A stretch of 33,246 nt of DNA, from assembly GCA_035650655.1 (NCBI GenBank), contig DASRHG010000080.1, forward strand, positions 1-33,246, given 5' to 3'. Position 1 is the stretch's first letter. Every line of letters starts with the position of its first letter. The notes beneath the pieces were generated by a model. The model saw only the letters and a program-made list of their open reading frames with translations. It ran no database searches and was not told the DNA's origin. A program made the position numbers and the translations under genes. Of this stretch, positions 16,639-24,238 are shown piece by piece. The stretch is from DASRHG01 sp035650655. Lineage in GTDB: Bacteria > Desulfobacterota > Binatia > DP-6.

Positions 16639-17196
16639 GTGTCGCGCGCCGCGGACGCGCTCGGCGTCGCGCGCCTGGCGGCCGCGGCGCTCCTTCCGGC
16701 GGCCCTCGCCCGCCCGGCGCCCGACGCCTCGGCGCTCGGGCTCTTCGCCGTCGCAGCGGCAACCGACTTCCTGGACGGCGTCGTCGCCCGCCGGACGGGT
16801 CCGACGCGGCACGGTGCGGTGCTCGACGTCGCCGCGGACGTCGCCTTCGTGCTGGCCGGGACGACGGCGGCGAGCGCGCTCGGGCTCGTGTCGCCGGTCG
16901 TGCCGCTCGCGATCGCCGCATCCGCGACGGCCTACGCCGCTGCCGCGCGGCGGGGCGGGACCGCCGCGCGGAGCGGCGTCGGGCACGTGGCCGGCGTCCT
17001 CAACTACGCGCTCGTCGGGCTCGTCGCCGGCGCACGATGGGTGGACTCGGCCGCGTGGCCGCCGCTCCTCGCGGCGACGGGGGCCGGCGTCGTCGCCGTC
17101 AACGTCGCGGCCGTGCTCGCGCGGGCGCTGCGGGGACGGTGGGCGCGGCCTCGGCCAGCTCCCGCGTCGCGCGCCGAAGGAAGGCGAGGCCGATGA
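16639..17196 (+). CDS. CDP-alcohol phosphatidyltransferase family protein
   Basis: A 185-residue multi-span membrane protein. The diagnostic signature is Asp43-x2-Asp46-Gly47-x2-Ala50-Arg51-x7-Gly59-x3-Asp63-x3-Asp67, which binds the metals and the CDP-linked lipid; the Arg-to-Gly spacing is one residue shorter than the common form. Such enzymes join a diacylglycerol or similar lipid to an alcohol head group in the inner membrane. Its head group is unknown. GTG 16639 is 3 bases after the Smr stop. The last 98 bases are antisense to the end of the convergent membrane-protein gene. Confidence 0.75.
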   Translation: MSRAADALGVARLAAAALLPAALARPAPDASALGLFAVAAATDFLDGVVARRTGPTRHGAVLDVAADVAFVLAGTTAASALGLVSPVVPLAIAASATAYAAAARRGGTAARSGVGHVAGVLNYALVGLVAGARWVDSAAWPPLLAATGAGVVAVNVAAVLARALRGRWARPRPAPASRAEGRRGR

Positions 17197-18049
17197 GCGC
17201 GTTCGCGAGCATGAAGCTCAGGTGGGCGGCGAGGCTGTAGGCGAGAAGGTCCGAATCGGGCGCGTAGCCGCGGAAGAAGTAGACCCACAGGAACTGACTC
17301 GGGCCGAGATGGGCAGCCGCGATCGGGAGCGCGGCGCCGAAGAAGACGATCGGGAGGAACGTGAGCAGGACCGCGTAGGGCACGTGGATGCCGAAGAGCG
17401 GCAGCGCGAGCCAGTGGACGGTGACCGCGGCGAGGAGGTTCGGCGTCTTGTAGAGCAGGAGCAGGAGGTACTGCGCGGGCCGCGCGCGCCGGAAGGCGCG
17501 CAGGATCGGGATCCGGTCGAGCCGCCCGGCGCGGGCGAGCGAGAAGTAGGCGAGGTGCCCGATTAGGTAGCCCGCGAGCGCGGCGTAGACCCAGACGGGG
17601 ATCGCGCGGCCGATCTCGCCGCTCGCCGCGGCGCCGACGGACGAGTAGAAGGCGAGCTGGTAGATCTCGACGAAGGCGATGAAGAGGATCGTGCCCGTCA
17701 CCTCCCAGAACGGGAGGCCGTGGCGCCGGTGCAGGTAGAGCGCGATCCCGCCCTGGCCGAGCTGCGTGTTCACGAGCGAGAGGATGTAGGTCGTCGCGCG
17801 GACGGGCAGGACGTCGCGGTACGGGACGCGGACGTTGAACCAGGCGACCGCCTGCTGCACGACGAACGAGTCGACGAGGAAGTAGAAGAGCGAGTACGCG
17901 ACCAGCAGCGGCGCGTACCATCCCCAGCGCGCGCGCGCGAACGTCGCCACGACGTCCGCGACCGGGATGCGGGAGAAGAGGAACGCGAAGATCGCGATCG
18001 TGACCGCCCAGGGTCCGAGGCGCCGGGCGATGTCACGGAGCGCGCTCAG
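17099..18049 (-). CDS. LPG-synthase-like integral membrane protein
   Basis: About 316 residues with seven to eight hydrophobic segments (for example WAVTIAIFAFLFS, YAPLLVAYSLFYFLV, AVLLTFLPIVFFGAALPIA). The fold and the late PIAAAHLGPSQ segment resemble the lysylphosphatidylglycerol-synthase transmembrane/UPF0104 group, whose members move or modify lipid-linked compounds; no synthase domain follows. No ATG, GTG or TTG precedes the first membrane helix in this frame, so a CTG at 18049 that overlaps the upstream stop (CTGA) is the likely start. It closes the diiron/TetR transcription unit. The 3' end overlaps the convergent gene by 98 bases. Confidence 0.65.
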   Translation of the reverse strand: MSALRDIARRLGPWAVTIAIFAFLFSRIPVADVVATFARARWGWYAPLLVAYSLFYFLVDSFVVQQAVAWFNVRVPYRDVLPVRATTYILSLVNTQLGQGGIALYLHRRHGLPFWEVTGTILFIAFVEIYQLAFYSSVGAAASGEIGRAIPVWVYAALAGYLIGHLAYFSLARAGRLDRIPILRAFRRARPAQYLLLLLYKTPNLLAAVTVHWLALPLFGIHVPYAVLLTFLPIVFFGAALPIAAAHLGPSQFLWVYFFRGYAPDSDLLAYSLAAHLSFMLANALIGLAFLRRATRELAEAAPTVPAAPARARPRR

Positions 18050-19038
18050 GCCGACGGCTCCAGGTGCTCGAACTTGAGGATGTCGAGCTCCGCGAAGCGG
18101 TCGCGGACCCACGGCGTCAAGAGCCCGAGCCGCTTCACGTTGGGCACGATCTTCGCGAACAGGAGCTTGCGGAACTCCTTCATCTGGGCCGACTCGAGGA
18201 CGATCCGGCGCACCTCGTCCTTCGGCCACCCCATCTCCTCCCACACCTCCTCCATGAGGAGCCGGTCGCGCATGAGCCGGCACCCCTCGAAGAGGAACTC
18301 CTCGCGCTCCCGGCGCTCGTGCGACGGGAGGTCGGTGTAGACGTCCTCGAGGGCGAGCACGCCGAACGCGACGTGCCGCGCCTCGTCGCGCATGACGTGG
18401 TGCGTGAGGTCGGTGAGGAGCGGTTCCTGGCAGTGTGCGTGCATGTAGCCGAAGGCCGCCATCGCGAGCCCTTCGACCATGATCTGCATGCCGAGGTACT
18501 TCATGTCCCAGCGCGCGTCCGCCAGGATCAGGTCGAGCAGCGTCCGCAGGTGGCGGTTGATCGGGTACTGGCGCGTCATCTTCTCGCGCAGGTAGCGGGC
18601 GTATACCTCGACGTGGCGCGCCTCGTCGACGACCTGGGTCGCGCCGTAGAGCTTCGCGTCGAAGGCCGGCGTCGCGTCGACGATCTGCGCGGTCGCGAGG
18701 AGCGCGCCCTGCTCGCCGTGCATGAACTGCGAGAGCGTCCACGCGAGCGCCTCGCGGCGGAGCTTGCGGATCTCGGCCTCGGTGAGCTTCTCCCAGATGT
18801 GCGTCCCGTAGACCGGGACCTGCACGTCGGGCACGATCTCGCGCTCGGGGTCGACGTCGGTCTCCCACGCGAGCCCGACGGTCGCGTTCCACTGGTCGCT
18901 CTTCGCCTTCTCGTAGAGCGTGCGCAGGTCCTCGCGTGCGACGCCGTAATCCCAGGTGTAGGCGGTGTCGAAGCGGGTGGGGAGGAAGTCGACGTCGTCA
19001 ATCGAGCGGATCGTCGCGTTCGGGGCTTCGGTCATCAT
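18046..19038 (-). CDS. Ferritin-like diiron protein, complete ligand set
   Basis: A 330-residue helical protein of the ferritin/RNR-R2-like superfamily. Six candidate iron ligands are visible: Glu109, Glu139-x2-His142 (DEARH), Glu189, and Glu219-x2-His222 (DEARH). An upstream segment YEKAKSDQWNAT then LAW is shared with the two other diiron proteins in this window, so all three belong to one family. Such centres activate O2 for hydroxylation, desaturation, N-oxidation or oxidation of aldehydes; the substrate is unknown. ATG 19038 overlaps the TetR stop (ATGA) and has GAGGAG upstream. The downstream membrane gene overlaps its stop. It is shorter at the C-terminus than the paralogues ending at 20737 and 21846. 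Confidence 0.8.
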   Translation of the reverse strand: MMTEAPNATIRSIDDVDFLPTRFDTAYTWDYGVAREDLRTLYEKAKSDQWNATVGLAWETDVDPEREIVPDVQVPVYGTHIWEKLTEAEIRKLRREALAWTLSQFMHGEQGALLATAQIVDATPAFDAKLYGATQVVDEARHVEVYARYLREKMTRQYPINRHLRTLLDLILADARWDMKYLGMQIMVEGLAMAAFGYMHAHCQEPLLTDLTHHVMRDEARHVAFGVLALEDVYTDLPSHERREREEFLFEGCRLMRDRLLMEEVWEEMGWPKDEVRRIVLESAQMKEFRKLLFAKIVPNVKRLGLLTPWVRDRFAELDILKFEHLEPSA

Positions 19039-19667
19039 GCGTCTCCTCGGAGGTGGATGGGCGCGCGGGCGAGGCCGCGGAGCGCCAGCGTGCTGAGGGT
19101 CTCACGGATGGTCTCGATCGGGACCGATTCGTGCTCGGTCCACCAGGACAGGATCTGCGTCGCCATCCCGACCACCGCCTGCGCAGCGAGCGGGGGCGGC
19201 ACGGGCGCGAAGACGCCCTGCGCGAGGCCCTCGCGCACCGTCTCCTCGACGTCGGCGGCGAAGAGGGACTGCGCGCGATGGATGACCTCGTTGTAGGCCG
19301 CGGGATGGCCGAACACGATCTTGAAGACGGCGCGGTTCTCGCCGGCGAACCGGCAGAAGGCGTCGGTGGCGGCGAGCGTCCGCGCGATCGGGTCGGTCGC
19401 GGCGAGGCGGGCGGCGTCGACGGCGCGCTTGAGACGGGTCACGGTCTCGTCCACGACCGCGTCGAAGAGCGCCTCCTTGGTCGGGAAGTGGAGGTAGAAG
19501 GTGCCGACCCCGACGTCGGCGGCGGCGGCGATGTCGGCGATCTTCGTGTCGTGGAGGCCCTTGGCGGCGAGGACCTCGACCGCGGCCGCCAGGAGGTCCT
19601 GACGGGTCCGCTCGCGCCGGCGCTCGAAGCGATTGCCGGGGACGGCCGTCGCTGACGCTTTCTTCAT
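19035..19667 (-). CDS. TetR-family transcriptional regulator
   Basis: A 210-residue repressor. The N-terminal HTH (about 22-66) reads TRQDLLAAAVEVLAAKG, then TKIADIAAAADVGVGTFYLHF, the standard TetR pattern; the rest is an all-helical ligand domain with aromatic residues (FCRFAGENRAVFKIVFG, SWWTEHE). ATG 19667 is preferred over ATG 19685 because the latter lies inside the predicted -10 box. A promoter and an inverted repeat sit directly upstream, implying autoregulation and control of the downstream diiron gene. Related TetR proteins often sense acyl-CoA or hydrophobic ligands. Confidence 0.88.
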   Translation of the reverse strand: MKKASATAVPGNRFERRRERTRQDLLAAAVEVLAAKGLHDTKIADIAAAADVGVGTFYLHFPTKEALFDAVVDETVTRLKRAVDAARLAATDPIARTLAATDAFCRFAGENRAVFKIVFGHPAAYNEVIHRAQSLFAADVEETVREGLAQGVFAPVPPPLAAQAVVGMATQILSWWTEHESVPIETIRETLSTLALRGLARAPIHLRGDA

Positions 19668-19670
19668 AAC

Positions 19671-19684
19671 TGAATGATGATTCA
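19671..19684. promoter_or_regulatory. Probable TetR operator
   Basis: TGAATGATGATTCA is an inverted repeat with 12 of 14 symmetric positions (arms TGAAT/ATTCA). It covers the predicted transcription start, between the -10 box and ATG 19667, an ideal place for repression by the encoded TetR protein. It is strikingly AT-rich against the local background. Confidence 0.6.
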
Positions 19685-19712
19685 TTTACAGGGCCTGACG
19701 TCCCCGAGTCAA
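19685..19712 (-). promoter_or_regulatory. Promoter of the TetR-diiron unit
   Basis: TTGACT (19712-19707, five of six) and TGTAAA (19690-19685, four of six) are separated by 16 bases on the minus strand. The start point would fall near 19678, leaving a leader of about ten bases and no ribosome site, so the message is nearly leaderless. This separates the TetR unit from the upstream dehydrogenase gene. Confidence 0.55.
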
Positions 19713-19728
19713 GCACGGCCGCCCCGCC

Positions 19729-20715
19729 TCAGGCGGCGAGCGGCGGGACGGCGATCGGTCCGCCGCCGGCGGCCGCCGCGCGCAGGCACGCCTCGGCGAT
19801 GAGGACGGCCCGGGCCCCGTCCTCGATCGCGACCGGCGGCGGCGTGCCGTCGAGGACGAGGGCGGCGAAGGCGCGGAGCGCCTCCCGGACCGTCGGCGCG
19901 GCCTCCGGGAGGGGGATCGGCGTCCGGACGAGCCCCTCGACCCCGTAGGCGAAGCCGAGGGCGTGGTCGCCGACGAGCTGGCCCGCGTCGCCCGCGGCGT
20001 CGATCAGCCCCGAGCGGCCGCGGGTCGAGCGCGACCCGCTCACGCAGACGAGGGTCGCAGCCCCCTCGAGCTCGAGGAAGGCCTGGAAGTTGTCCTCCGT
20101 GCGGCGCGTCTCGACCCGGGCGGTTCGACACCAAACCCGCCTCACCTCGCGTCCCGTGAGGAGGCGGACGAGATCGAAGGCGTGCACGCCCGTGTGCAGC
20201 ACCATGCCGCCGCCGGACACCGTGGGGTCGTCGAGCCAGCGGAGCGAGGAGGGCTCGAAGCGCTGGTTCAGCGCGAGCGCGTGCAGCCGGCCGAGCGCCG
20301 GGAGGCGCGCGGCGATCTCGCGGACGACGACGTTCCAGCGGAGCGTGTGCCCCATGAGGCACGGGATGCCGGCCGCACGGACGAGCCGGACGACGTCCGC
20401 CGCCTCCCCGCCCGTCGTCGCGAGCGGCTTTTCGATCAGGAGCGGCTTGCCGGCGCCCGCGACCGCCGCCGCGATGTCGCGATGGAGCGTCGGCGGCACG
20501 ACGGCGACGACCGCGTCGACGGCCGCATCGGCGACGAGGTCGCGCCAGTCGGCGTGGAATCGGCAGTCGAGCTCCGCCGCCTGCGCGCGCCCGGCGGCGG
20601 CGTCGCGGCGGGCGAGGGCCACGAGCTCGAGCTCGGGGACGTCGCGCTGCGCGTGCATCGCGTAGCGCCGGCCGTGCTTCCCAGCGCCGATCAGGCCGAC
20701 GGCGATCCGTCGCAT
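19729..20715 (-). CDS. Gfo/Idh/MocA-family oxidoreductase
   Basis: A 328-residue NAD(P)-dependent dehydrogenase. The Rossmann fold begins at residue 4 (IAVGLIGAGKHGRR, GxGxxG-type), the substrate Lys96 is in the EKP motif (95-97), and the C-terminal alpha/beta domain has GGGMVLHTGVHAFDLV (168-183) with His178 and Asp181; the Asp usually found four residues before that His is His174 here. The family oxidises or reduces sugars, inositols and related alcohols or carbonyls. It lies 21 bases after the degenerate diiron gene and is probably the last gene of that operon. It might process the oxygenation product; this is inference. Confidence 0.85.
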   Translation of the reverse strand: MRRIAVGLIGAGKHGRRYAMHAQRDVPELELVALARRDAAAGRAQAAELDCRFHADWRDLVADAAVDAVVAVVPPTLHRDIAAAVAGAGKPLLIEKPLATTGGEAADVVRLVRAAGIPCLMGHTLRWNVVVREIAARLPALGRLHALALNQRFEPSSLRWLDDPTVSGGGMVLHTGVHAFDLVRLLTGREVRRVWCRTARVETRRTEDNFQAFLELEGAATLVCVSGSRSTRGRSGLIDAAGDAGQLVGDHALGFAYGVEGLVRTPIPLPEAAPTVREALRAFAALVLDGTPPPVAIEDGARAVLIAEACLRAAAAGGGPIAVPPLAA

Positions 20716-20736
20716 GGAACCCGCGGGGGACGCGCG

Positions 20737-21846
20737 CTACGCCGCCGACGCCCGGACGAGGCGCGCGAGGCGGCTCCGCTCCTCCCGGGCGGCGAGCCCC
20801 GCGGCCGCCGTCCGCGCGAGGTACTCCTCGACCGCGGTCGCGAACCAGCGCCGGGCGAACGCGCCGCCCCGGGCGCGGGCGGCCGGCTGCTGCCCGCGCC
20901 CGGCGAGGAGCACGAGGGGCTCCAGGAACTCGGGGCTCCCGAAGATGCCGAGCACCGTGTGCTCGGTGCGGTCGAGGTACTCCGCGAGCACGGCGGCCCG
21001 CGCCGGCTGGTGCGCGAGGTGGTAGCGCACCTGGGCCGTTCCGTAGGCGACGGACCGGGCGACGTCCTGCATCGAGAGGACGGCGAGGCGCCGGTCGGCG
21101 TGCGTGTCGGCGAGCGCGGCGAGCGCGCGACACGCCGCGAGGACGAAGCTCCCGAGGAGGAGGTTCACGCCGACGGACGCCTCGGGATACGTCTCCGCCG
21201 ACAGGAGCTCCTTCAGGCCCTGCTCCGCGCTGACGCTCGCGCGGCCGAGGCCTTCGCCGCTCACGAGCGCACGCTTGCGCCAGGCCTCGACGTGGCGCGC
21301 CTCGTCGATCATCTGCGCGCAGAGGAAGCTCTTGAGCTCGAGGAACTCCTGGTTGATGGAGAAGACCCAGCGGGCGGCGGCTTCCATCGCCACGAGCGCC
21401 ACTTCGGCGAGCAGCGTCGAGAGCTGCGCCATGGCGGCCTCGCGCGTCCGGTCGGGGCGCGCCGCGAGCTCGGCCCACGGGACGTCGACGGCGGGCGCCC
21501 AGCGGCGCGTCTTCGCCTCCTCGTAGAGCACGACGACGCCGTCGGCCCACACGTCGCTCTTGCGGTTGATCGTGTACCCGAGGTCGGGGAGCTTCGCGGG
21601 GAGCACGCTGCCGCGCGCGGCCATGCTGTTGCGGTTCCGGACCAGCTCCGGGATGTCGTCGTAGCCGTACTGGCCGAGGTTGCAGTCGGCGTAGGTGAGG
21701 CCGCGACGCGGGTCCGCGGCGACGGCGCGCGCCCGGACGTTGTCGACGCGGTACCACTCGAGCGTGAGGTTGCCCGCGAGGATCTGGTTCAGCAGCTCGA
21801 TGAGCTGCCCGTCCTCGAAGAAGTCGGTCTCCGCGAAATATCCCAT
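20737..21846 (-). CDS. Degenerate diiron-protein paralogue (putative non-catalytic partner)
   Basis: A 369-residue paralogue of the gene just upstream; the two align almost end to end (for example DPRRGLTYADCNLGQYGYDD against NPRRGLTFRDLDVGGYGFSE). The first ligand half is kept: Glu148 and Glu182-x2-His185 (DEARH). The second half is lost: Gly232 replaces Glu233, Val262 replaces Glu263 and Ser265 replaces His266 of the partner (DVARS in place of DEARH). A normal dinuclear centre is therefore unlikely. The ATG overlaps the partner's stop (ATGA), implying equimolar synthesis. By analogy with the iron-free beta subunits of bacterial multicomponent monooxygenases it may be a structural subunit; this is inference. 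Confidence 0.78.
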   Translation of the reverse strand: MGYFAETDFFEDGQLIELLNQILAGNLTLEWYRVDNVRARAVAADPRRGLTYADCNLGQYGYDDIPELVRNRNSMAARGSVLPAKLPDLGYTINRKSDVWADGVVVLYEEAKTRRWAPAVDVPWAELAARPDRTREAAMAQLSTLLAEVALVAMEAAARWVFSINQEFLELKSFLCAQMIDEARHVEAWRKRALVSGEGLGRASVSAEQGLKELLSAETYPEASVGVNLLLGSFVLAACRALAALADTHADRRLAVLSMQDVARSVAYGTAQVRYHLAHQPARAAVLAEYLDRTEHTVLGIFGSPEFLEPLVLLAGRGQQPAARARGGAFARRWFATAVEEYLARTAAAGLAAREERSRLARLVRASAA

Positions 21847-22976
21847 CAGGCGGCCGACGCCATCGACTGCCGGGCCATCTCCGTCGCCTTCCACAGGCGG
21901 GAGCGGTCGCGCCGCTCCGGCAGGCCGCACTTCGCGAGGCGCTCGAAGTACTCGTCGGTCTGTTTCAGGTTGAAGGCCATCGTGATGCGGATGCCCTCGG
22001 CGACGTTCTCCTTCTTGAGCCCCTTGCCGGCGAGGATGATGAACGGCTCGAGCACCTCCGTCGCGTAGACGGCGCCGAAGACGAAGTTCTCGGCTTCGTC
22101 GAGGTGGCGGTGGATGGCCTCGCGGCGCTCCGGGTAGTGGTCGAGCACCCACTTGAGATGCTGCATCCCGTAGCCGACGTGGCGCGCCTCGTCCTGCATC
22201 ACGAGGCGGAAGAGCTTCTTGTCCCCCTCCGTCGGGGAGATGTACTCGCTGAAGCGGAAGAGCGTCAGCACCATGCCCTCGGCCTGGAGGTGGAGCGTGA
22301 GCGACGCCTCGGCGAAGCTGTCCGCGTCGCGCAGGAACTTCAGGTTGAACTCGTTGTGCGCGCTCGCGCGCATGAGCCCCCAGCCCGTCGAGAGCGCCCG
22401 CTTGCGGAAGATCTCGGCGTGCCGCGCCTCGTCCATTGCCTGCGTCGCGATGAAGTTCTTCACCTCGAAGAAGTCCGCGTTGAGACGCCCGAGCCACTTG
22501 GCCGGTACGTCGGTCGCGATCATCTCGACCTCGGTCAGGAACGTGAGAAGCTGGGCGTACGCCTTGCCGATGTCCTCGGGCAGCTCGTGCGCCTGGAGGT
22601 CGGCCCACGGGATGTCCGTGGTCGCGTTCCACTGGCGCGTCATCGCCTCTTCGTAGTACCCCTCGACGTTGTACGCCCACACCTCGCTCTTGCGGTTCAC
22701 GTCGGCCTGGAGGTCGGGCAGACCGTCGGCCAGCGCGGCGCCGCGCGGCGCGAAGCTCCGGTTCTTCCGGATCACCTCCGGCATCTCGCTGAAGCCGTAG
22801 CCGCCGACGTCGAGGTCGCGGAAGGTGAGGCCGCGGCGGGGGTTCTCGGGGCGGCAGCCGACACGCTCGCGCGGCTCGTCGAGCCAGGAGAGGTCGAGGT
22901 CGCCTTTCATCGTCCGCTGGAAACGGTCGACGAACGCCTCGTCCTCCGTGAAGTCGGTCGTGCTGAGATAGCTCAT
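21846..22976 (-). CDS. Ferritin-like diiron protein, catalytic candidate
   Basis: A 376-residue helical diiron protein with the full ligand set: Glu149 (or Glu151), Glu183-x2-His186, Glu233 and Glu263-x2-His266; both histidine ligands lie in identical DEARH motifs. The spacing resembles acyl-ACP desaturase and R2-type enzymes, but the N-terminal region (SEVWAYNVEGYYEEAMTRQW, residues 97-116) is shared only with the two paralogues here. Likely an O2-activating oxygenase, desaturase or oxidase. It overlaps the small SCP2-like gene before it and the degenerate paralogue after it, both by ATGA, so the three proteins are translated as a set. Confidence 0.82.
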   Translation of the reverse strand: MSYLSTTDFTEDEAFVDRFQRTMKGDLDLSWLDEPRERVGCRPENPRRGLTFRDLDVGGYGFSEMPEVIRKNRSFAPRGAALADGLPDLQADVNRKSEVWAYNVEGYYEEAMTRQWNATTDIPWADLQAHELPEDIGKAYAQLLTFLTEVEMIATDVPAKWLGRLNADFFEVKNFIATQAMDEARHAEIFRKRALSTGWGLMRASAHNEFNLKFLRDADSFAEASLTLHLQAEGMVLTLFRFSEYISPTEGDKKLFRLVMQDEARHVGYGMQHLKWVLDHYPERREAIHRHLDEAENFVFGAVYATEVLEPFIILAGKGLKKENVAEGIRITMAFNLKQTDEYFERLAKCGLPERRDRSRLWKATEMARQSMASAA

Positions 22977-23461
22977 GGGGCGCTCCTTTCGAGCGGCGTG
23001 TGGCGGGCCGGCGGACGGCTGCCGTCGGGGTAGGTGAAGTCGACCCGCGAGGCGAGGTCGAAGAACTCCTGGATGCTCTCCGCGAAGCGGTAGAGTTTGT
23101 CGTGGCCGTCGGGATCGTCGTAGCACACGCGGAGCGACTCGCCGAAGTGCGTGAGCGTGTTCACGCTGTGCGCGGTGTCCGCCGCGCCGAGGGCGTGGAT
23201 GTTGTCGAGCATCGCGCGCCATGCGGCGAGCGGCCCCTCGAGGACGAAGTCGCGCGGGCGCGCACTTCGCCGGTCCTCCACGGCGACGCAGTCGAAGACC
23301 TCGAACGTGAGCACGAACTCGGCCGGCCGATCCCCAGCGTCGAGAACGCGGACGCCGAAGGTCGTGTCGAAGAAGCCAAGGCGGCTGAAGCGCTCGCGCT
23401 CCTCACGCATCTCGCGGCGGAGCGCCTCGAAGAACTCGACCGAGGGGAACGACGGAGGCAT
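22973..23461 (-). CDS. Small SCP2-like protein, first gene of the diiron operon
   Basis: A 162-residue soluble protein. Residues about 50-150 (FVLTFEVFDCVAV, DFVLEGPLAAWRAMLDNIHA, THFGESLRVCYDDP, then a C-terminal helix KLYRFAESIQEFFDLA) resemble the sterol-carrier-protein-2 fold, which binds long-chain or steroid ligands; the match is by pattern and only moderately sure. It leads the diiron operon and overlaps the next gene by ATGA. ATG 23461 is preferred over 23482 because GAGG (23470-23467) is five bases upstream. It could hold the hydrophobic substrate or act as an effector subunit. Confidence 0.6.
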   Translation of the reverse strand: MPPSFPSVEFFEALRREMREERERFSRLGFFDTTFGVRVLDAGDRPAEFVLTFEVFDCVAVEDRRSARPRDFVLEGPLAAWRAMLDNIHALGAADTAHSVNTLTHFGESLRVCYDDPDGHDKLYRFAESIQEFFDLASRVDFTYPDGSRPPARHTPLERSAP

Positions 23462-23508
23462 CGACACCTCGCAGGACAGCATAACGAAAGGCCGTCGCTG
23501 TCGGAATT

Positions 23509-23538
23509 CCTAAACCCCAGGGAGCGGGGCGAAGTCAA
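23509..23538 (-). promoter_or_regulatory. Candidate promoter of the SCP2-like/diiron operon
   Basis: TTGACT (23538-23533, five of six) with TTTAGG (23514-23509, three of six) after 18 bases. The start would be near 23502, about 40 bases before ATG 23461. A GGAATTCC palindrome (23503-23510) overlaps the end of the -10 box and could be an operator. Confidence 0.4.
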
Positions 23539-23563
23539 CGCGGCGCGGTCGCGCCGCCCGGGG

Positions 23564-24238
23564 TCACGCGGCGGTCGGGTCGGCGGCCCGTGGGGCGGGG
23601 GCCGGATGGAGCTCGTCCGTCGGCGCCCGAAGCGCGCGCGCGACCTCCCGCAGCACCGTCGGGTGGTAGAGGAGGCCCCAGTGGCCGCAGTGCGGGATCA
23701 CGACGACGCGGCCGAGGCCGTAGCGGGCCGTCGTGTGCGGCCCGTCGCCCTCGTGCGGCACCGGGACGAACGGATCCTCGGCGCCGAAGATCGCATACTC
23801 CTCGCGCGGCAGCGGGCTCGCGAAGTACGGTGCCCCGAGCGTCACGAGGCGCCGGATCCGGTGCCCGTCGTCGATCTCGAGCAGGTAGCGTGCGACCAGT
23901 CCGCCCAGGCTGTGGCCGACGACGCCGACCCGCGTCGCGCCGGTCGCCGTGCAGAGCGCCGCGATCGACTCCCCGAGCCGCCGCGCGAGGCGCGGGTAGT
24001 CGAGGCGCGGGCGGTACGCGAACGACGCGAACCTCCAGACGCCGCACGCGCCGAGATAGGTGCGGAGGACGAGGAAGTTCGTCGGGTCGCCGAGGAAGCC
24101 GTGGACGAACACGACGGGCGTCGGATCCGCGCCGGCGGCCTCGACGCGCTCGTGGCGCACGAAGAGGCGAAGCGGGAGCGACAGCGCGAGCGCCCCGAGG
24201 GCGGAGACTTCGGTCCCCACCGTCCGCCAGCTGATCAT
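23564..24238 (-). CDS. Alpha/beta-hydrolase, lipase/esterase type
   Basis: A 224-residue hydrolase. The oxyanion segment VVFVHGFLGD is at 42-51, the nucleophile Ser110 in GHSLGG, and Asp155 and His186 (HCGHWG) complete the triad, in the right order. Length and the HGFLGDPTNF start resemble class 2/PGAP1-like lipases. Residues 10-27 are hydrophobic and may be an uncleaved anchor. ATG 24238 has GGAGG five bases upstream; longer versions in the frame are not supported. It precedes the diiron operon by about 100 bases on the same strand and could release fatty acids or other substrates; no direct proof. Confidence 0.8.
   Translation of the reverse strand: MISWRTVGTEVSALGALALSLPLRLFVRHERVEAAGADPTPVVFVHGFLGDPTNFLVLRTYLGACGVWRFASFAYRPRLDYPRLARRLGESIAALCTATGATRVGVVGHSLGGLVARYLLEIDDGHRIRRLVTLGAPYFASPLPREEYAIFGAEDPFVPVPHEGDGPHTTARYGLGRVVVIPHCGHWGLLYHPTVLREVARALRAPTDELHPAPAPRAADPTAA

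Noticed and set aside
19668..19685. ATG 19685 as the TetR start
   Set aside because: It overlaps the predicted -10 box and the operator would then lie inside the coding sequence; ATG 19667 gives normal family length.
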